From Erodium maritimum (Eukaryota > Streptophyta > Magnoliopsida > Geraniales > Geraniaceae): a DNA stretch of 64,000 nt. Shown one piece after another: positions 1-10,995 of this stretch. Within the stretch, counting starts at the first letter, position 1. Each line of letters begins with the position of its first letter. Location of the stretch: NCBI GenBank assembly GCA_963921825.1, contig OY997593.1:59194039-59258038 (forward strand), given 5' to 3'. The position numbers and the translations under genes are program-made. Under the pieces are notes generated by a model, which saw only the letters and a list, made by a program, of their open reading frames with translations, did not search any database and was not told the DNA's origin.

Positions 1-1020
1 GTAGACATCGAATGCTATCTTTGTAAAAAAAATGTCTGGTTATATCAGGGATAGTTGTGGAGGCCAGTGTCTCAATTAAAGTGGGAGATGTGAGTGCCAC
101 GAGGTTCGTGTCCCGCCTCGATTTGAAAATGCTTGGGGTATCTGATATGGGTCAGTTGAAGGGATAGAAAGCATCCAGAGACTACACTAGGAAACAGGGG
201 GAATCAAAATATCGGATTTACACCGACCTCGGTAGGGCGAGGTGTGCATCCCCACAAATACCTCGGGGGTGTCAGAATCTGGATCCAACGCTAGGGTTGG
301 GGCACCGAATTTGCACCAGTTGAAGGGTGGCGATCCATCAGATTAGAATGACGCATCCTTACAAGGAGTGGTGGAGGCGACACAGGATGTACCGCATGTG
401 GTAGAGGCGTATACCAACGAGGTATTAGGCAGGCTCGCAACAGAGGCACCAAAGGAGGTGAAGGAAGCGCAAGTAGTTGACGGGATCATGCCAGAGGCGT
501 TGGTGGTAGTTAAGGCGCTGGTGGTGACGGAGACTCTTATGAAAGGACTCGGGGTGGCGACAACTCTGGTGGTAGCGGAAGAGGTGACGATGGTGGCGAC
601 TCTAGTGGCAGTGGAGGAGGTGGCGGTGGCGGCATTGACAGTAGAGGAGGTAGGGTGGTGGAAGAGGATGAAGTGGGGGTGCAAGGTCGTGAGAGATGGT
701 GGATGAGGACGTTAATGACGCGTGATAAAGTGGTGGTGCTCGATCGCTTGCGGTTGTGGGAGAACGAAACGGTAGGGGCAATAGAGAGGACGGAGGGAAC
801 TACTATACTGGTGGAGGTGGTGGATTGGACAAGGCTCGGAGAAGGATGTCGCACACGACAGTGAAATGAAACTCTATGGGTTGTAGGAAAGAGAGGGAAA
901 CGATGTGCTGCAAACCCTAGTAGATCCATTTCTATAGAATGTCCTATTATATCATATGTAATTATTTATTTATACAATGAAAATGATTATATATATTAAT
1001 AATGGAAAAATATAAATTGA
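1..1020. other. Unassigned sequence with a Gly-coding GGT/GGC-rich stretch
   Basis: No gene is recognised here. From about 500 to 720 the plus strand is dominated by GGTGG and GGCGA-type triplets, so one frame would read as a Gly/Ser/Asp-rich low-complexity stretch and the other frames give valine-rich or threonine-rich ORFs of 70-130 residues. None has a recognisable domain, and overlapping ORFs on both strands are what composition bias produces. It may be decayed retroelement sequence next to the LINE relic that follows, but that is inference. Confidence 0.4.
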
Positions 1021-1077
1021 TTAATCTTTGACCAATCCTCGATTAACACATAGGTTATCTTCCCGCCTGAGTATTGC

Positions 1078-1661
1078 TTAATGTTCGTTACAACCTTGCT
1101 TGTCTTTAAGGATGATCTGAACTAGAGTTGGAGAACATTTGAACCACACTCGGAGAGTAAGTCTCAGGGGAAGGGTCATGTCCAGTTGAATCTTGGCCTC
1201 GAGAAAAGGACCATGTCTACAATCTCTCTTATCATCTTCCACCTGGACACAAGATCCTAGTGTCGCAACTATCATCTTGCCCACTTGTCCGACCCTCGAA
1301 CAAGAGGTTGTATGCTTTAACCCACACTTGCAAAAGGCCGAGGAGGAAGGATTTCAGTTTTATGCGAGGGAGAATCTCAATAAGCATGTAGGCTTATGGA
1401 AAGACCAGGTTTCTATCCAGTTCTTGTTTAGGGCCGTTTGCAAGAGGAAGAAGAATATGATAATGTTCTCGTCGATTGGCTCCACCATCAGACTAAGATT
1501 CTTCCATGCAATAATCATGACACTGCAAAGCATTGTGCGATTGTAGGCCTTGCGGTTAAGAACTGACATACTAGAGCGTACCAGAACGCTAATCATTTGA
1601 GTCTGAATCCTCTATTTTCAAGACCGGAATGGTAACCTCTTCGTCGTCGTCAAGGGTCATC
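1078..1661 (-). pseudogene. LINE ORF1 relic (DUF4283-type), broken
   Basis: Read on the minus strand from an ATG at 1661, the sequence gives a short acidic leader (MTLDDDEEV) and, after frameshifts, a segment with LNRKAYN, AWKNL and WSFHKP spaced like the DUF4283 domain of plant L1-type LINE ORF1 proteins. That family typically shows FN-KAL, then a tryptophan segment, then GPWSFD. Further on, the frame around 1284-1078 reads GPFLEAKIQLDMTLPLR, matching the family's conserved GPFLRVRVQIDVTKPL-like strand before the zinc knuckle. At least two frameshifts split it and no intact CCHC knuckle remains. In intact elements ORF1 is an RNA-binding protein upstream of the reverse transcriptase. No ORF2 is visible nearby. 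Confidence 0.6.
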
Positions 1662-2158
1662 GCATTAAGGAAACTTTGGATGATGGTCAGAATATCTTTG
1701 ATATGTGGTCGGCTTGAAGTGTTGAGGGACAAGAGCACCACCATTTTCGTATATAGAAAGAAAGACCCTAAGACTCCCATTTCCCATGTAAAGAAAAAAT
1801 AAAGATATGGGCCATTAAGTTTCTCTTTATCGTTTTTAGCATAAAAGGAATTCTTATTATGAAATCATGAAAGAGGGTCAGACATAGTCTTGGACATGCC
1901 CGATACATTGACCTTGTAGCAAAAATATTCAGATATTCCAAGTGACAATATAGGGGATCTAGCCCTATTCTTGTGAGGTGTCCTAATTAAAACTTTTCCT
2001 AGCTCGAATCGGGTTGACATGCTTTGCATAAAACACACATTGCTCCCTTGACGGGGACCCTTAAAGGGGGAGAGGTGTACAATAAGTAGGCGAGGAGGTA
2101 TCCAAGAAAAGAAGGATTGAATCGGGTTGTGCCAGATCCTAGTGGGGCGGGGGTGTGA
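1662..2158. other. No gene seen
   Basis: AT-rich, stop-rich sequence between the LINE relic and the solo LTR. It is probably 5' flank of the relic or decayed element sequence. No promoter, RNA gene or ORF can be supported. Confidence 0.4.
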
Positions 2159-3044
2159 CTCCTTGTAAGAACCGCCCTCGGTCGATCTCGGTCGAACTGG
2201 TGAATTTTGGCAAAATTTGACTTTCCGTCGGAAAAGTCAATCGACGACTCCGGAAGTCATTCGGTACCCTTCCGGAAGCTTAGTTGTCATTACGGTTAGC
2301 TTATTTGGGTCGTTTCCTTTCAAATGTGTAATTTTGAGAAAAAGTCAACCCGGGTCAAACTAGATCTAATTAGAGGCTAAATCGAATTAAATTATTTAAG
2401 CTGGATTTATTTGGGTAGAGGTGGTCCCCACATGGACACATGTCCATGGTGTCTTGGAAGGGAAGAAATGGGTGAGATTTGACCAAATTACCCCCATGTG
2501 AGCTAAAGAAGGAGAGAGGGAGCAAGAGGGGCACTTTAGAGATTTCTCCTTTAGGTTTAATACCTCATTGGGACACCTTTCAGCACAATTGTTCTTGTGT
2601 TGGCCGAAAATCACCAAGAGAGGAGAGAAGGAGGAGTTCTAAAGCTTGGAGAAGAAGAAAGAAGGGAAATGAGGCTCTTTTGGGTTATTTCTCCACCAAA
2701 ACTCTTGGATTCTTCACTAGTGCTCATCTCTTCTCCATTTCCAAGGTGAATCCTCTAACCTTTTTCGTTTTTGTTGCAATTTAGATTATGGGTTTGGGAG
2801 AAAAGGCATGAAAATGGTTGGGTTTCAATGGGTTTTGAGTTGGATGACTAGATGATTGATTTCTGGAGTTAAGAGAGTGTTTTTGATAGAAATCATTTGG
2901 ATTTTTGATGTTTTGATGAAGACCCATCATGGGTATTGGAGTTTTGACGTTTATAGGACTGATTTGAAGGTTTTTGGTTGATAAAAATGGAGTTTTTCGG
3001 GTTTGATTTCGTGGAGAAGAAGCTGGAGGAAGAAGAAGGACGGA

Positions 3045-3220
3045 GCTGTCAGACCCGTCACGGATCCATGACAGGGACCGTCACGGCTCCGTGATGGAGA
3101 CCGTGACGACACACATCACGGCTCCGTGACCTCACCCGTGACGGTGAGCATCACAGTTCCGTGACCCATACCGTAACGGAGCCCGTCAAGGCTCTGTGAC
3201 CCGAACCGTGATGGGTCAGA
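3045..3220. repeat. Interspersed inverted GTGACGG/CCGTCAC array inside LTR A
   Basis: About ten short alternating direct and inverted units built on CCGTGACGG and CACGGCTCCGTGA occupy roughly 175 bp. Many adjacent units can pair, so the transcript could fold into a chain of hairpins. This array is absent from the other LTR copies in the window. Confidence 0.7.
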
Positions 3221-3865
3221 ATTGGGCCTTTTGGGCCACACTTTAGTCGTTTTCGGGTAATTAAGAAGATTGTCTATAACCGAGCCTAGTGAGGGTTAAT
3301 TTGGGGGTTGTTTCTCTTTAAACCGACCTTGAACGAGTATTAATTCTAGTACAAATTTGTGACCCTAGACGTTGGACCCGAGCACGGCGGAGGAGGATAC
3401 TAGGCGGCTCTCGAAGTGACTAAGCGTTTGGAAAACGATCGAGGTAGGGAAAGTAGCGAATAGCGGTTTAATTGCGGAAAGTTACTAGTATGCATATATG
3501 TTGCGAATACTTGTTATAATGATAGAATTGCATGTAGGATGTGAGGAACGAGTGAAATGAGGGATAGCTTACGAGCCATGTCGAGCCTTTAGGTTTGTGT
3601 GTTGATTGTAATGCCATGATCGATGATTGTGATGCTTGATATATGGTTTATCCGTTGTTAAACTGAGGATCATGTTATGGTATGCTCGGTGTGGTATGTT
3701 GGTGTGTTATGACAAGTGTGATATGTTTGGTATGACGTGAACCAATGCTTGTGATATGATCGGGTGATTGATAGACCGATGTGATGTGTTGTGGTAAGAT
3801 TATTCGGTTGGTATGCCGTTAGTTGAACTATGGTGTTGTGGTATGTTGAGACCTTCGTGGTATGT

Positions 3866-4190
3866 TTCAAGGCGAGGTATTCCGGTGTGATACCTACATC
3901 GAGGGAGGTTCCGGTGTAGGGTATCTAGGCCGAGAATGTGTCCCACGTACGCGGTCCCCCGAGGTTAGGTTTCGGTACGATACCTACATTGAGGGGGTAT
4001 ACCGGTGTAGGGTATCCAGGCCGAGGATGGTGTGATTCGTGCCCCGATTCTGTGTGGTCCGGGAAGACATCAAGGCCGATGTTGTGTGGTCCGGCATGAT
4101 GTATTGTGAGTTATACCCTGATACTGTGTGGTCCGGGAAGATATCTAGACCGATGCTGTGTGGTCCGGTACGATATGGGTAAATCGGGAT
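3866..4190 (+). repeat. Two tandem arrays in LTR A core
   Basis: Two copies of a unit of about 90-100 bp containing GATACCTACAT, CCGGTGTAGGGTAT and AGGCCGAG lie at about 3866-4028. They are followed by a second array of about 55 bp built on CTGTGTGGTCCGG (about 4050-4170). These fill the variable LTR core and carry no coding signal. Confidence 0.65.
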
Positions 4191-4740
4191 ATGAAAGCCG
4201 GTGATGTTGGGGACTGTTGTACGGGACGTGTGGTTGTTCCACTGTGTGTTGTTGCTTGATGATTGGTTATGTGAGATGATTAAGTGTGGTTATAGCCATG
4301 TGAGTGTGATTTTGTGATTATGTAATTTCCCTGTTTGTGGTTAGTTGTTGTGCCTTGCTAGTATGCCCTAATTGGACGGTTACTCGTGGTGGTGGGCGGA
4401 TACTCATCACCTTAACTACTTTTTCCTACTGAGCGAAAGCTCACCCCTTTACTTTATTGTTCTACAGGTTTTGAGCGGGATTTGGTCTAGCGGGATTCTC
4501 GGAACTTGGGAGCTAGCGAGGGTCTTAGGCTAGTATGGTCTAGAGACGTACTTTCTATTTTGCACTAAACATCTTATTTACTTGTTTCCGAGCTGTTGAC
4601 TCGCATTGTCAGGATATTGAGTTTTGATCGGTTGAATTATCACTTTGGAACTTATTTCGTTTAAAATTCTCTTTCATCATTTATTATTTTAGTTCACGTC
4701 TCGAGTCCGGTCAAAACCGGATTTGGGGCGTGACACTCCT

Positions 4741-5204
4741 CCCAGTACCCAGTGGAACCTTGGTAAAATCATTGGATATGGCGAGACTACTTCGCAGACC
4801 TCAAATCGTTCTCATCGTTGTGTTCCAAATTGAAAAGCAAGGAGATAATGTCTAATGCTAGCTTCTTCTATTGCGAGGATAGAACAACAAAAGCCTTGTC
4901 GGGGCGGAGTTTGAATTCCCCCTATTAACCACTTACACCCTCTTAGAGTCCTGCAAGCTCCTTGATAAGAAATTGAGCATCTCCTTAATTGGACCAGGTG
5001 TTGTCTTCTCCCAGCCCGTGTTAGCCGGGAGATCTAGTATTACTCGATCCACACTCGATCAGACCACTGGTTGCTCCGGGGCTAGCTGGCATAAAATAGA
5101 GGGCATGTACTTCCCGTTCCACGAGCAAACTGGTTCTTTAGTCGATAGATATTGTATCATAACCGAGGGGCTTTGTCTCATCAGATTAAAACTTTGAAGT
5201 AAAT
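4741..5204. other. Probable 3' continuation of the minus-strand LINE ORF1 relic
   Basis: No ORF of note. Because the ORF1 relic at 5205-5980 reads leftward, this stretch should hold its degraded C-terminal coding or downstream sequence. It also forms the right flank of solo LTR A. I recognise no domain in it. Confidence 0.35.
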
Positions 5205-5980
5205 TCAGATGCCCCAAACGGGGTAGTAGGATTCACGGACGGATATGCCTGAATAGTTCCGACAAATACTCTTGTCAAGGTTAAAGGCTTCCACGTCCAT
5301 CAACGAGAGGTCAAAGTGGGGTCCCAAGGAGTTGTTCGTCTTCTCCACTCGAGGGCAGTCAACGTCGACATGCTCAATACATCCATAAATGAAGCAGAAA
5401 GATGGGAGGTGCACGTACTACAGAAGAACCCCGACGCAATACTAATTCCTCAAAAGATGGAGACAAATGGTCTAGCGAAGTGGGCAAGCGAGGTCCTTTC
5501 AAAATCGGACCCAAATGGTCCATCCCCTAGACATGCCCCATTGGTCAACATCCACATGCACAGATCCACACAGAGACTCCCTTACTGTGAAGCCCATTGT
5601 AGTTGTGAGGCCGTTTAAAGGGATGTCAAAAACCCGGGTCCACATATGCACTCAATTTAAAGGGAGAGTCGTCGATTGACTTGCAAGAGGAGGTACTCCA
5701 GGATGAGAGGGGCACAGTTGAACAACCAAGGTTCTCTTTGACGTATACCGTCCTTCGCAGCCTTGGAGGTGAAATAGAACCCCGAGACCTCCCACATAAA
5801 TTCCTTGATGACCAGTCGGTCGTGACCCAAGACCTTCATCATAAGGTCCACCATTGTCATACGATTGTATGGTCGAGACATAAAGAGTCGGTTGACGAAG
5901 TCAAATGTTGTATATGGCATATGTAGGTTGTCCATCAGGGTCCATAGCACCTCGACGACACGGACTTCCTCTGCATCCAT
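5205..5980 (-). pseudogene. LINE ORF1 relic: DUF4283 domain plus zf-CCHC_4 knuckle
   Basis: The minus-strand reading starts at an ATG near 5980 (MDAEEVRVVEV). It gives LFMSRPYNRMTMVDLM, then WEVSGFYFTSKAAKD, then REPWLFN.APLILEY, the clear DUF4283 order. After a frame break the 5414-5205 frame reads LPSFCFIYGCIEHVDVDCP. This is the CCHC zinc knuckle of the LINE ORF1 family with the second cysteine replaced by tyrosine. Intact proteins bind RNA and act with an endonuclease/reverse-transcriptase ORF2. None is present downstream, so this is an inactive fragment. It is clearer than the relic at 1.1-1.7 kb and is a separate copy. Confidence 0.72.
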
Positions 5981-6682
5981 GGATAGGGCATCGAAACCTT
6001 CCTATAGTACATGAAGTCCCTCTATCGGAATGAAAAATGCTAATAGAGGTGTCACCGTGGTAGGATGCTGGTGCGAGAAGAGCTTGTGTATGGGACCGGG
6101 ATGATCGATGACATGGCCAGAGGGACGGCGACATGCAGTACTGGAATAGAAGAAGCTAGGGACCTGGTGGCATTTCCCGAGGGTTCTTGGGACTCGACAT
6201 GCCATCGAATGATGTAGATTGCTCAAGAGCCGATGGAGTAGGAGAACTGGATGTGTGGGGCATGGTCAATAGCAGGGAATGACCGAGAGAGCCCCCCTCC
6301 AGGCTATGGTATCAACTTACTAAGAGGTCCCGAATGCGAGGTCTACAAGGCAGCTTCGCACGGGGAAATAAGGGTGAGATCGAGCAACAAGGTGTTTATG
6401 GTGATACACGTCTCGCCTTGCCTACTCCCGACACCTTGCTTCCCACATTCCCTGTTGTTCTCCATGTATGCCCGTTATCCCCTCAAATGCCCCATTTTAT
6501 CCTCAACGGACATTTTCAGATCGAGTTAGGAAATGACTACAGTGAAATACAGTTGATTAACCATCGTATCGGAGTTTGGTTGTCAGTATTTACCTTTGGA
6601 ATATCTGGATATCTAGTCATAGAATTAACGCCTGAAACCTATTAGATAAGACTTCTTTCTCGCCCTTTTCTACTTATGGTTT
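5981..6682. other. No gene seen; probable 5' region of LINE relic and MULE target
   Basis: Several ORFs of 74-103 residues overlap here on both strands and none shows a domain. By position it would be the 5' untranslated part of the LINE relic reading leftward. The last ten bases (6683-6692) form the left target duplication of the MULE that follows. Confidence 0.35.
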
Positions 6683-7039
6683 TTGCCTTATCGAGGAGAA
6701 ATCAACTAGAAACTCCTCTTATCCTAAAAACTGTGTGAACCAATCCAAGCCACACACACCTAAGATCTAACATTCACCATGATGCCACATCATCATCCCA
6801 ATTCCACCCAAATACATGCCACTTTCATCACTTCTCACCCAAGCAAGGACATAATTGTAATAACATGGTGCCAAGTGGACAAGTGTCCATTTTTTTCTTA
6901 ACCAATTCACTAATTTAATATTTCCTGATTCGTTTGAACTCATATTAGCTTCAAACTTGCGCCAATATTTTCTTTTCCCAAGGGCTTTATATCAAGATCA
7001 GTCAAACTCACTAATAAATTTTTTATATCGGGGTATCAA

Positions 7040-7475
7040 ACTAGTTCTAAATGTTGATAAAAAAACATGCACTGGGGTGATAAAAAACAGATAATGAGGT
7101 GATAAAAACAATGTTGAGTGTTGATAAATCATCACTAATAAATTTTTTATATCGGGGTATCAAACTAGTGCTAAATGTTGATAAAAAACATGTACTGGGT
7201 TGATAAAAAACAGATAATAATAATGGTTATAAACTAGAGTTTAGTGTTGATAAAAAAAACATGTGATGGGATGATAAAACACATGTAATTTAATGATAAA
7301 CATATTGTTTAGTGTTGATAAAACTAGTGCTTAGTGTTCATAAAAAACATGAGATGATGTGATAAAAAATCATGTTCGATTTTGGAAAATGAGGTGATAA
7401 AACTAGTGTTCAGTGTTGATAAAATTAGTGTAAAGTGTTGATAAACCCAGTGTATAGTGTTGATAAAAATTACTC
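7040..7475 (+). repeat. Degenerate GTGTTGATAAAA tandem array (element 1)
   Basis: Irregular units of about 20-35 bp centred on TGTTGATAAAA or GAGGTGATAAAA, often with ACTAGTGTT or CATGTGATG spacers, run for about 430 bp. Equivalent arrays sit at about 8020-8410 and 8460-8670 (element 2) and 9560-9970 (element 3), so the array is a family trait. Confidence 0.75.
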
Positions 7476-7674
7476 AGACTTAACTTTTTTTAAAAAATCA
7501 GCCCCGGAATAATTTTTTTCGTGCTTCAAAATATATTCATGACTGATCATGATATAAAGCCCTTGAAAAAACAAAACTAATGGTGCAAGTTTGAAGCCAA
7601 TCGGAGTTCAAACGAAGCGGGAAAAATTAAATTAGTGAATTGGTAAAAAAAAAAAATATGATGTTTTACTAAAA

Positions 7675-9019
7675 GAGGAGAAATCTATGGAGAACCACTC
7701 TTAACATAGGAACTGTGAGAACCAATCCTAACCACCCACATTTAAGATCCAACATTCACCATGATGCCACATCATCATCTCAATTCTATCATAGTTCACG
7801 CCACTTTTATCTATTCTCACACAAGCAAGAGCATAATTGTAATATCATGGTGCCATGTGGACAATTGTCCATTTTTTTCACCAATTCACTAATTTAATAT
7901 TTCCCGATTCGTTTGAACTCCGATTAACTTCAAACTTGCGGCAAAAATTTTCTTTTTTCAAGGGCTTTAAATCAAGACCAGTCATGAATATATTTTGAAG
8001 CACGAAAATAAAAATTTATATCAAGGTGATAAAAATAATGTTGAGCGTTGATAAATCTTCACTAATAAATTTTTTATATCGGAGTACCAAACTAATGCTA
8101 AATGTTGATAAAAAAAACATGTAATGAGGCGATAAGAAACAAATAATGAGGTGATAAAAACCATTTTCAATTTTGATAATAAGTGTGATACACTAGAGTT
8201 TAACGTTGATAAAAAAAACTTGTGATGAGGTGATAAAAAACACGTAATTCAATGATAAATCTAGTGTTTAGTGTTGATAAAACTGGTGTTCATAAAAAGC
8301 ACGTGATGAGATGATAAAAATCATGATCAGGTTTGGAGAATGTGGTGATAAAACCAGGCTGAAGTGTTGATAAACCCAGAGCAAAGTGTTGATAAAAATT
8401 ACCCATATATAATTCCTTTAAAAATCAGCCCTGGAATAATTTTTTTTCGTGCTTCAAAAAAACATGTGATGGGGGTGATAAAACACACGTAATTTGAATG
8501 ATAAACCTAGTGTTTAATGTTGATAAAACTAGTGTTCATAAAAAGCACGCGATGAGGTGATAAAATCATGATCAATTTTGGAAAATGAGGTGATAAAACC
8601 AGTGTAAAGTGTTGATAAAACCAGTGTAAAAGTGTTGATAAATTCAGAGCAAAGTGTTGATAAAAATTACCCAGATTTTTTTTAAAAAAAATCTACCCCG
8701 AAATAATTTTTTTTTCGTGCTTCAAAATATATTCATGACTGATCTTGATTGAAGGCCCTTAAAAAACAAAACTAATGGCGCAAGTTTGAAGCCAATCAGA
8801 GTTCAAACGAAGCGGGAAAATTTAATTAGTGAATTGATTAAAAAAAATAATATGATAGTTTTACTAAAAAGCCCTTACCACTTACTAAAAAATGCTGTTT
8901 TTTGCAGTCAACAAGTCAACTACTCAATTGCATCTCATCCATCCATTCCTAAATTGGATGACTTAGATTGGTTCTCGCGGTTCCTACGTTAAAACATGGT
9001 TCTCACCAGATTTCTCCTC
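7675..9019. mobile_element. Non-autonomous MULE-type TIR element 2, nested in element 1
   Basis: Left end GAGGAGAAATCTATGGAGAA pairs with the reverse complement of the right end, GAGGAGAAATCTGGTGAGAA. A perfect 9 bp TSD TTACTAAAA lies at 7666-7674 and 9020-9028. The related element 3 has the uninterrupted equivalent of this target (ATTAAAAAGCCC near 10165), showing that element 2 jumped into element 1. It shares the same internal layout: leader with CACCATGATGCCACATCATCATC, TGATAAAA array, then a CAAACTTGC-type mirror segment. No protein is encoded. Confidence 0.85.
8020..8670 (+). repeat. GTTGATAAAA arrays of nested element 2, partly duplicated
   Basis: Two successive arrays of the same unit, separated near 8430 by CAGCCCTGGAATAATTTTTT-type sequence that recurs near 8690. 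The recurrence indicates an internal duplication of about 270 bp within element 2. Confidence 0.65.
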
Positions 9020-9230
9020 TTACTAAAAAGCCCTTACCACTTACTAAAAAATGTTTTTTTTTTGCAGTCAACAAGTCAAAAACTCAATTGCATCTCATCC
9101 ATCCGTTCTTAAAATGAATGGCTTGGATTGGTTCACACGGTTTTTACGTTAAGAAGTGATTTCTATTTGATTTTTCCTCTTGCCTTATCTATGTTAACTG
9201 ACTTCTATTATGATTAAGCAAAGGATTATA

Positions 9231-10867
9231 GAGGACAAATCTAATAGATACTTCTCTTATCCTAAAAACTGTATGAACACATCCTAGTCACACACTCTTA
9301 AGATCCAACATTCACCATGATGTCACATCATCACCCTAATCCCACCCAAAATTCACGTCACTTTCACTCTTTCTCACACAAGCAAGGACATAATTGTAAT
9401 AGCATGGTGCCATGTAGACAACTGTCAATTTTTTTATCCCACCAATTCGTTTGAACTCCGATTAGCTTCAAACTTGCGTCAATATTTTTCTTTTTCTAAG
9501 GGCTATCTATCAAGTAGCATATTGAATATATTTTGAAGCACGAAAATAAAAATTTATAACGGAGTGATAAAAATAATATTGAGAGTTGATAAATCTTCAC
9601 CTATAAATGTTTTATATCAGGGGTGATCAAACTAGTGCTAAAATGTTGATAAAAAACACGTACTGAGGTAATAAAAAACAAGTAATGAGGTGATAAAAAT
9701 CATGTTCAATTTTGATAATAAGAGTGATAAACTAGAGTTTAGTTTTGATAAAAAAAAACATGTGACGGGGTGATAAAACACATGTTATTTAGTGATAAAC
9801 ATAGTGTTTAGTATTGATAAAACTAGTGCTTAATGTTCATAAAAAACATGTGATGAAGTGATAAAAAAACATGTTCGGTTCTGGTAAATGAGGTGATAAA
9901 ACTAGTGTTCAGTGTTGATAAAACCAGTGTAAAGTGTTGATAAAACCAATGTAAAATGTTGATAAAAGTTACTCAGATATATATTTTTTTAAATCAGCCC
10001 CAAAATAATTTTTTTTTTCATGCTTCAAAACATATTATCACCGATCTTGATAGAAAGGCCTTGAAAAAAATATATTGGCACAAGTTTGAAGCCAATCGGA
10101 GTTCAAACGAAGTGGGACAAATTAAATTAGTGAATTGGTAAAAAAATATAACATAATAATTTTATTAAAAAGCCCGTACCAGTTACCAAAAAGTGATGTG
10201 TTTTTGCAACCAACAAGTCAACAACTCAATTGCATCCAAGGTTGTAAAAGGCGATAGGCGCTAGTCGGGCGGTGAGGACCCCTAGGCGTCAGGCGGGGAC
10301 TAGTCGGGGCCTAGGCGTATTCAATTTTTTTTAATATTTTTAATTATTAATAAATATATATTACACAAATATAAAATTCGAAATATAAACTATATTTGTA
10401 TGATATAAAAAAACATAAAGTATCAAATTACAGAAAAACTAGATCAAATAATGCTCTCATTTTTCTTTTACTCTTTATTTTAATAAAAATAAAAATTATA
10501 ATGATAAACCACCAAAGAGGGACACGTGCCATATTCTTTTTTATCAAGAAATTCAAGACCATTACAACATATTGTCTCCCTCACCTTTTTATCTCTTTTC
10601 AAAGATCCAATTTCACAAACCAGAGGCCTAAGTTTCTGACTAATCGAGTGGGACGATGAATCAGGTGGTTTTCAGATTTTGGGGCCTAGGCGAGGCTGCG
10701 AGTCGGGCGTTCTTACAGATTTTGGGGCCTAGGCAGGGGCCTAGACGGACTAGGCGGGGACTTTTACAACAGTGATTGCATCTCATCCATCTATTCTTAA
10801 GTTGGATGACTTGGATTGGTTTACACGATTTTTACGTTAAGAGGCGGTTTCTATTTGATTTCTTCTC
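9231..10867. mobile_element. Non-autonomous MULE-type TIR element 3
   Basis: The left end GAGGACAAATCTAATAGATA pairs with the reverse complement of the right end (GAGAAGAAATCAAATAGAAA). Flanks AAGGATTATA (9221-9230) and AAAGATTATA (10868-10877) are a 10 bp TSD with one mismatch. The interior matches elements 1 and 2, including the TGATAAAA array at 9560-9970. A 538 bp hAT MITE has inserted in its right half. No transposase is encoded. Confidence 0.8.
10237..10774. mobile_element. hAT-type MITE inserted in MULE element 3
   Basis: The ends are CAAGGTTGTAAAAG and CTTTTACAACAGTG, inverted repeats with the CA..TG ends typical of hAT elements. A perfect 8 bp TSD ATTGCATC lies at 10229-10236 and 10775-10782. 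The subterminal regions are rich in CCTAGGCG and CGGGGCCTAGGCG motifs in both orientations, with an AT-rich centre. The 87-residue ORF inside it is not a transposase. Confidence 0.85.
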
Positions 10868-10995
10868 AAAGATTATATGCTACAAAAATGGTGTAACAAC
10901 TTATAATTGTGTCAGTTGTACGTATGGTCTTTACTCTATTAAAAAGTGTGATAAAAAAATGTTTATCCATCGTACAGGTACAACTCATAGACTTA

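Larger units (their letters stand above)
2164..4735 (+). mobile_element. Solo Ty3/Gypsy LTR (copy A, divergent subtype)
   Basis: The element starts TGTAAGAACC and ends GGATTTGGGGCGTGACA, the terminal pattern shared by five other long LTRs in this window. It is flanked by the perfect 5 bp target duplication CTCCT (2159-2163 and 4736-4740), so it is a complete LTR. No primer-binding site or coding region follows, so it is a solo LTR left by LTR-LTR recombination. Conserved family features are a GA-rich 5' third, a GTGACC/GTGACG-rich middle, a segment reading AGTATGCCCTAATTGGACGG near 4360 and a GAGCGAAAGCTC dyad near 4433. The core differs completely from the other copies and holds its own tandem arrays. 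It sits between two LINE ORF1 relics. Confidence 0.9.
6693..9179. mobile_element. Non-autonomous MULE-type TIR element 1 (outer)
   Basis: The left end (GAGGAGAAATCAACTAGAAA) and the reverse complement of the right end (GAGGAAAAATCAAATAGAAA) form a terminal inverted repeat of about 55-60 bp. It continues into a shared GTGTGAACCAATCCA. The element is flanked by a perfect 10 bp duplication TTGCCTTATC (6683-6692 and 9180-9189). Long TIRs with a 9-11 bp TSD are the Mutator superfamily signature. There is no transposase ORF. The interior is AT-rich and dominated by GTTGATAAAA-type repeats, and a second copy of the family is nested in it at 7675-9019. Confidence 0.85.

Noticed and set aside
343..929. 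Overlapping ORFs on both strands as genes
   Set aside because: All are low-complexity Thr/Ser/Pro or Val/Glu frames produced by a biased triplet composition.
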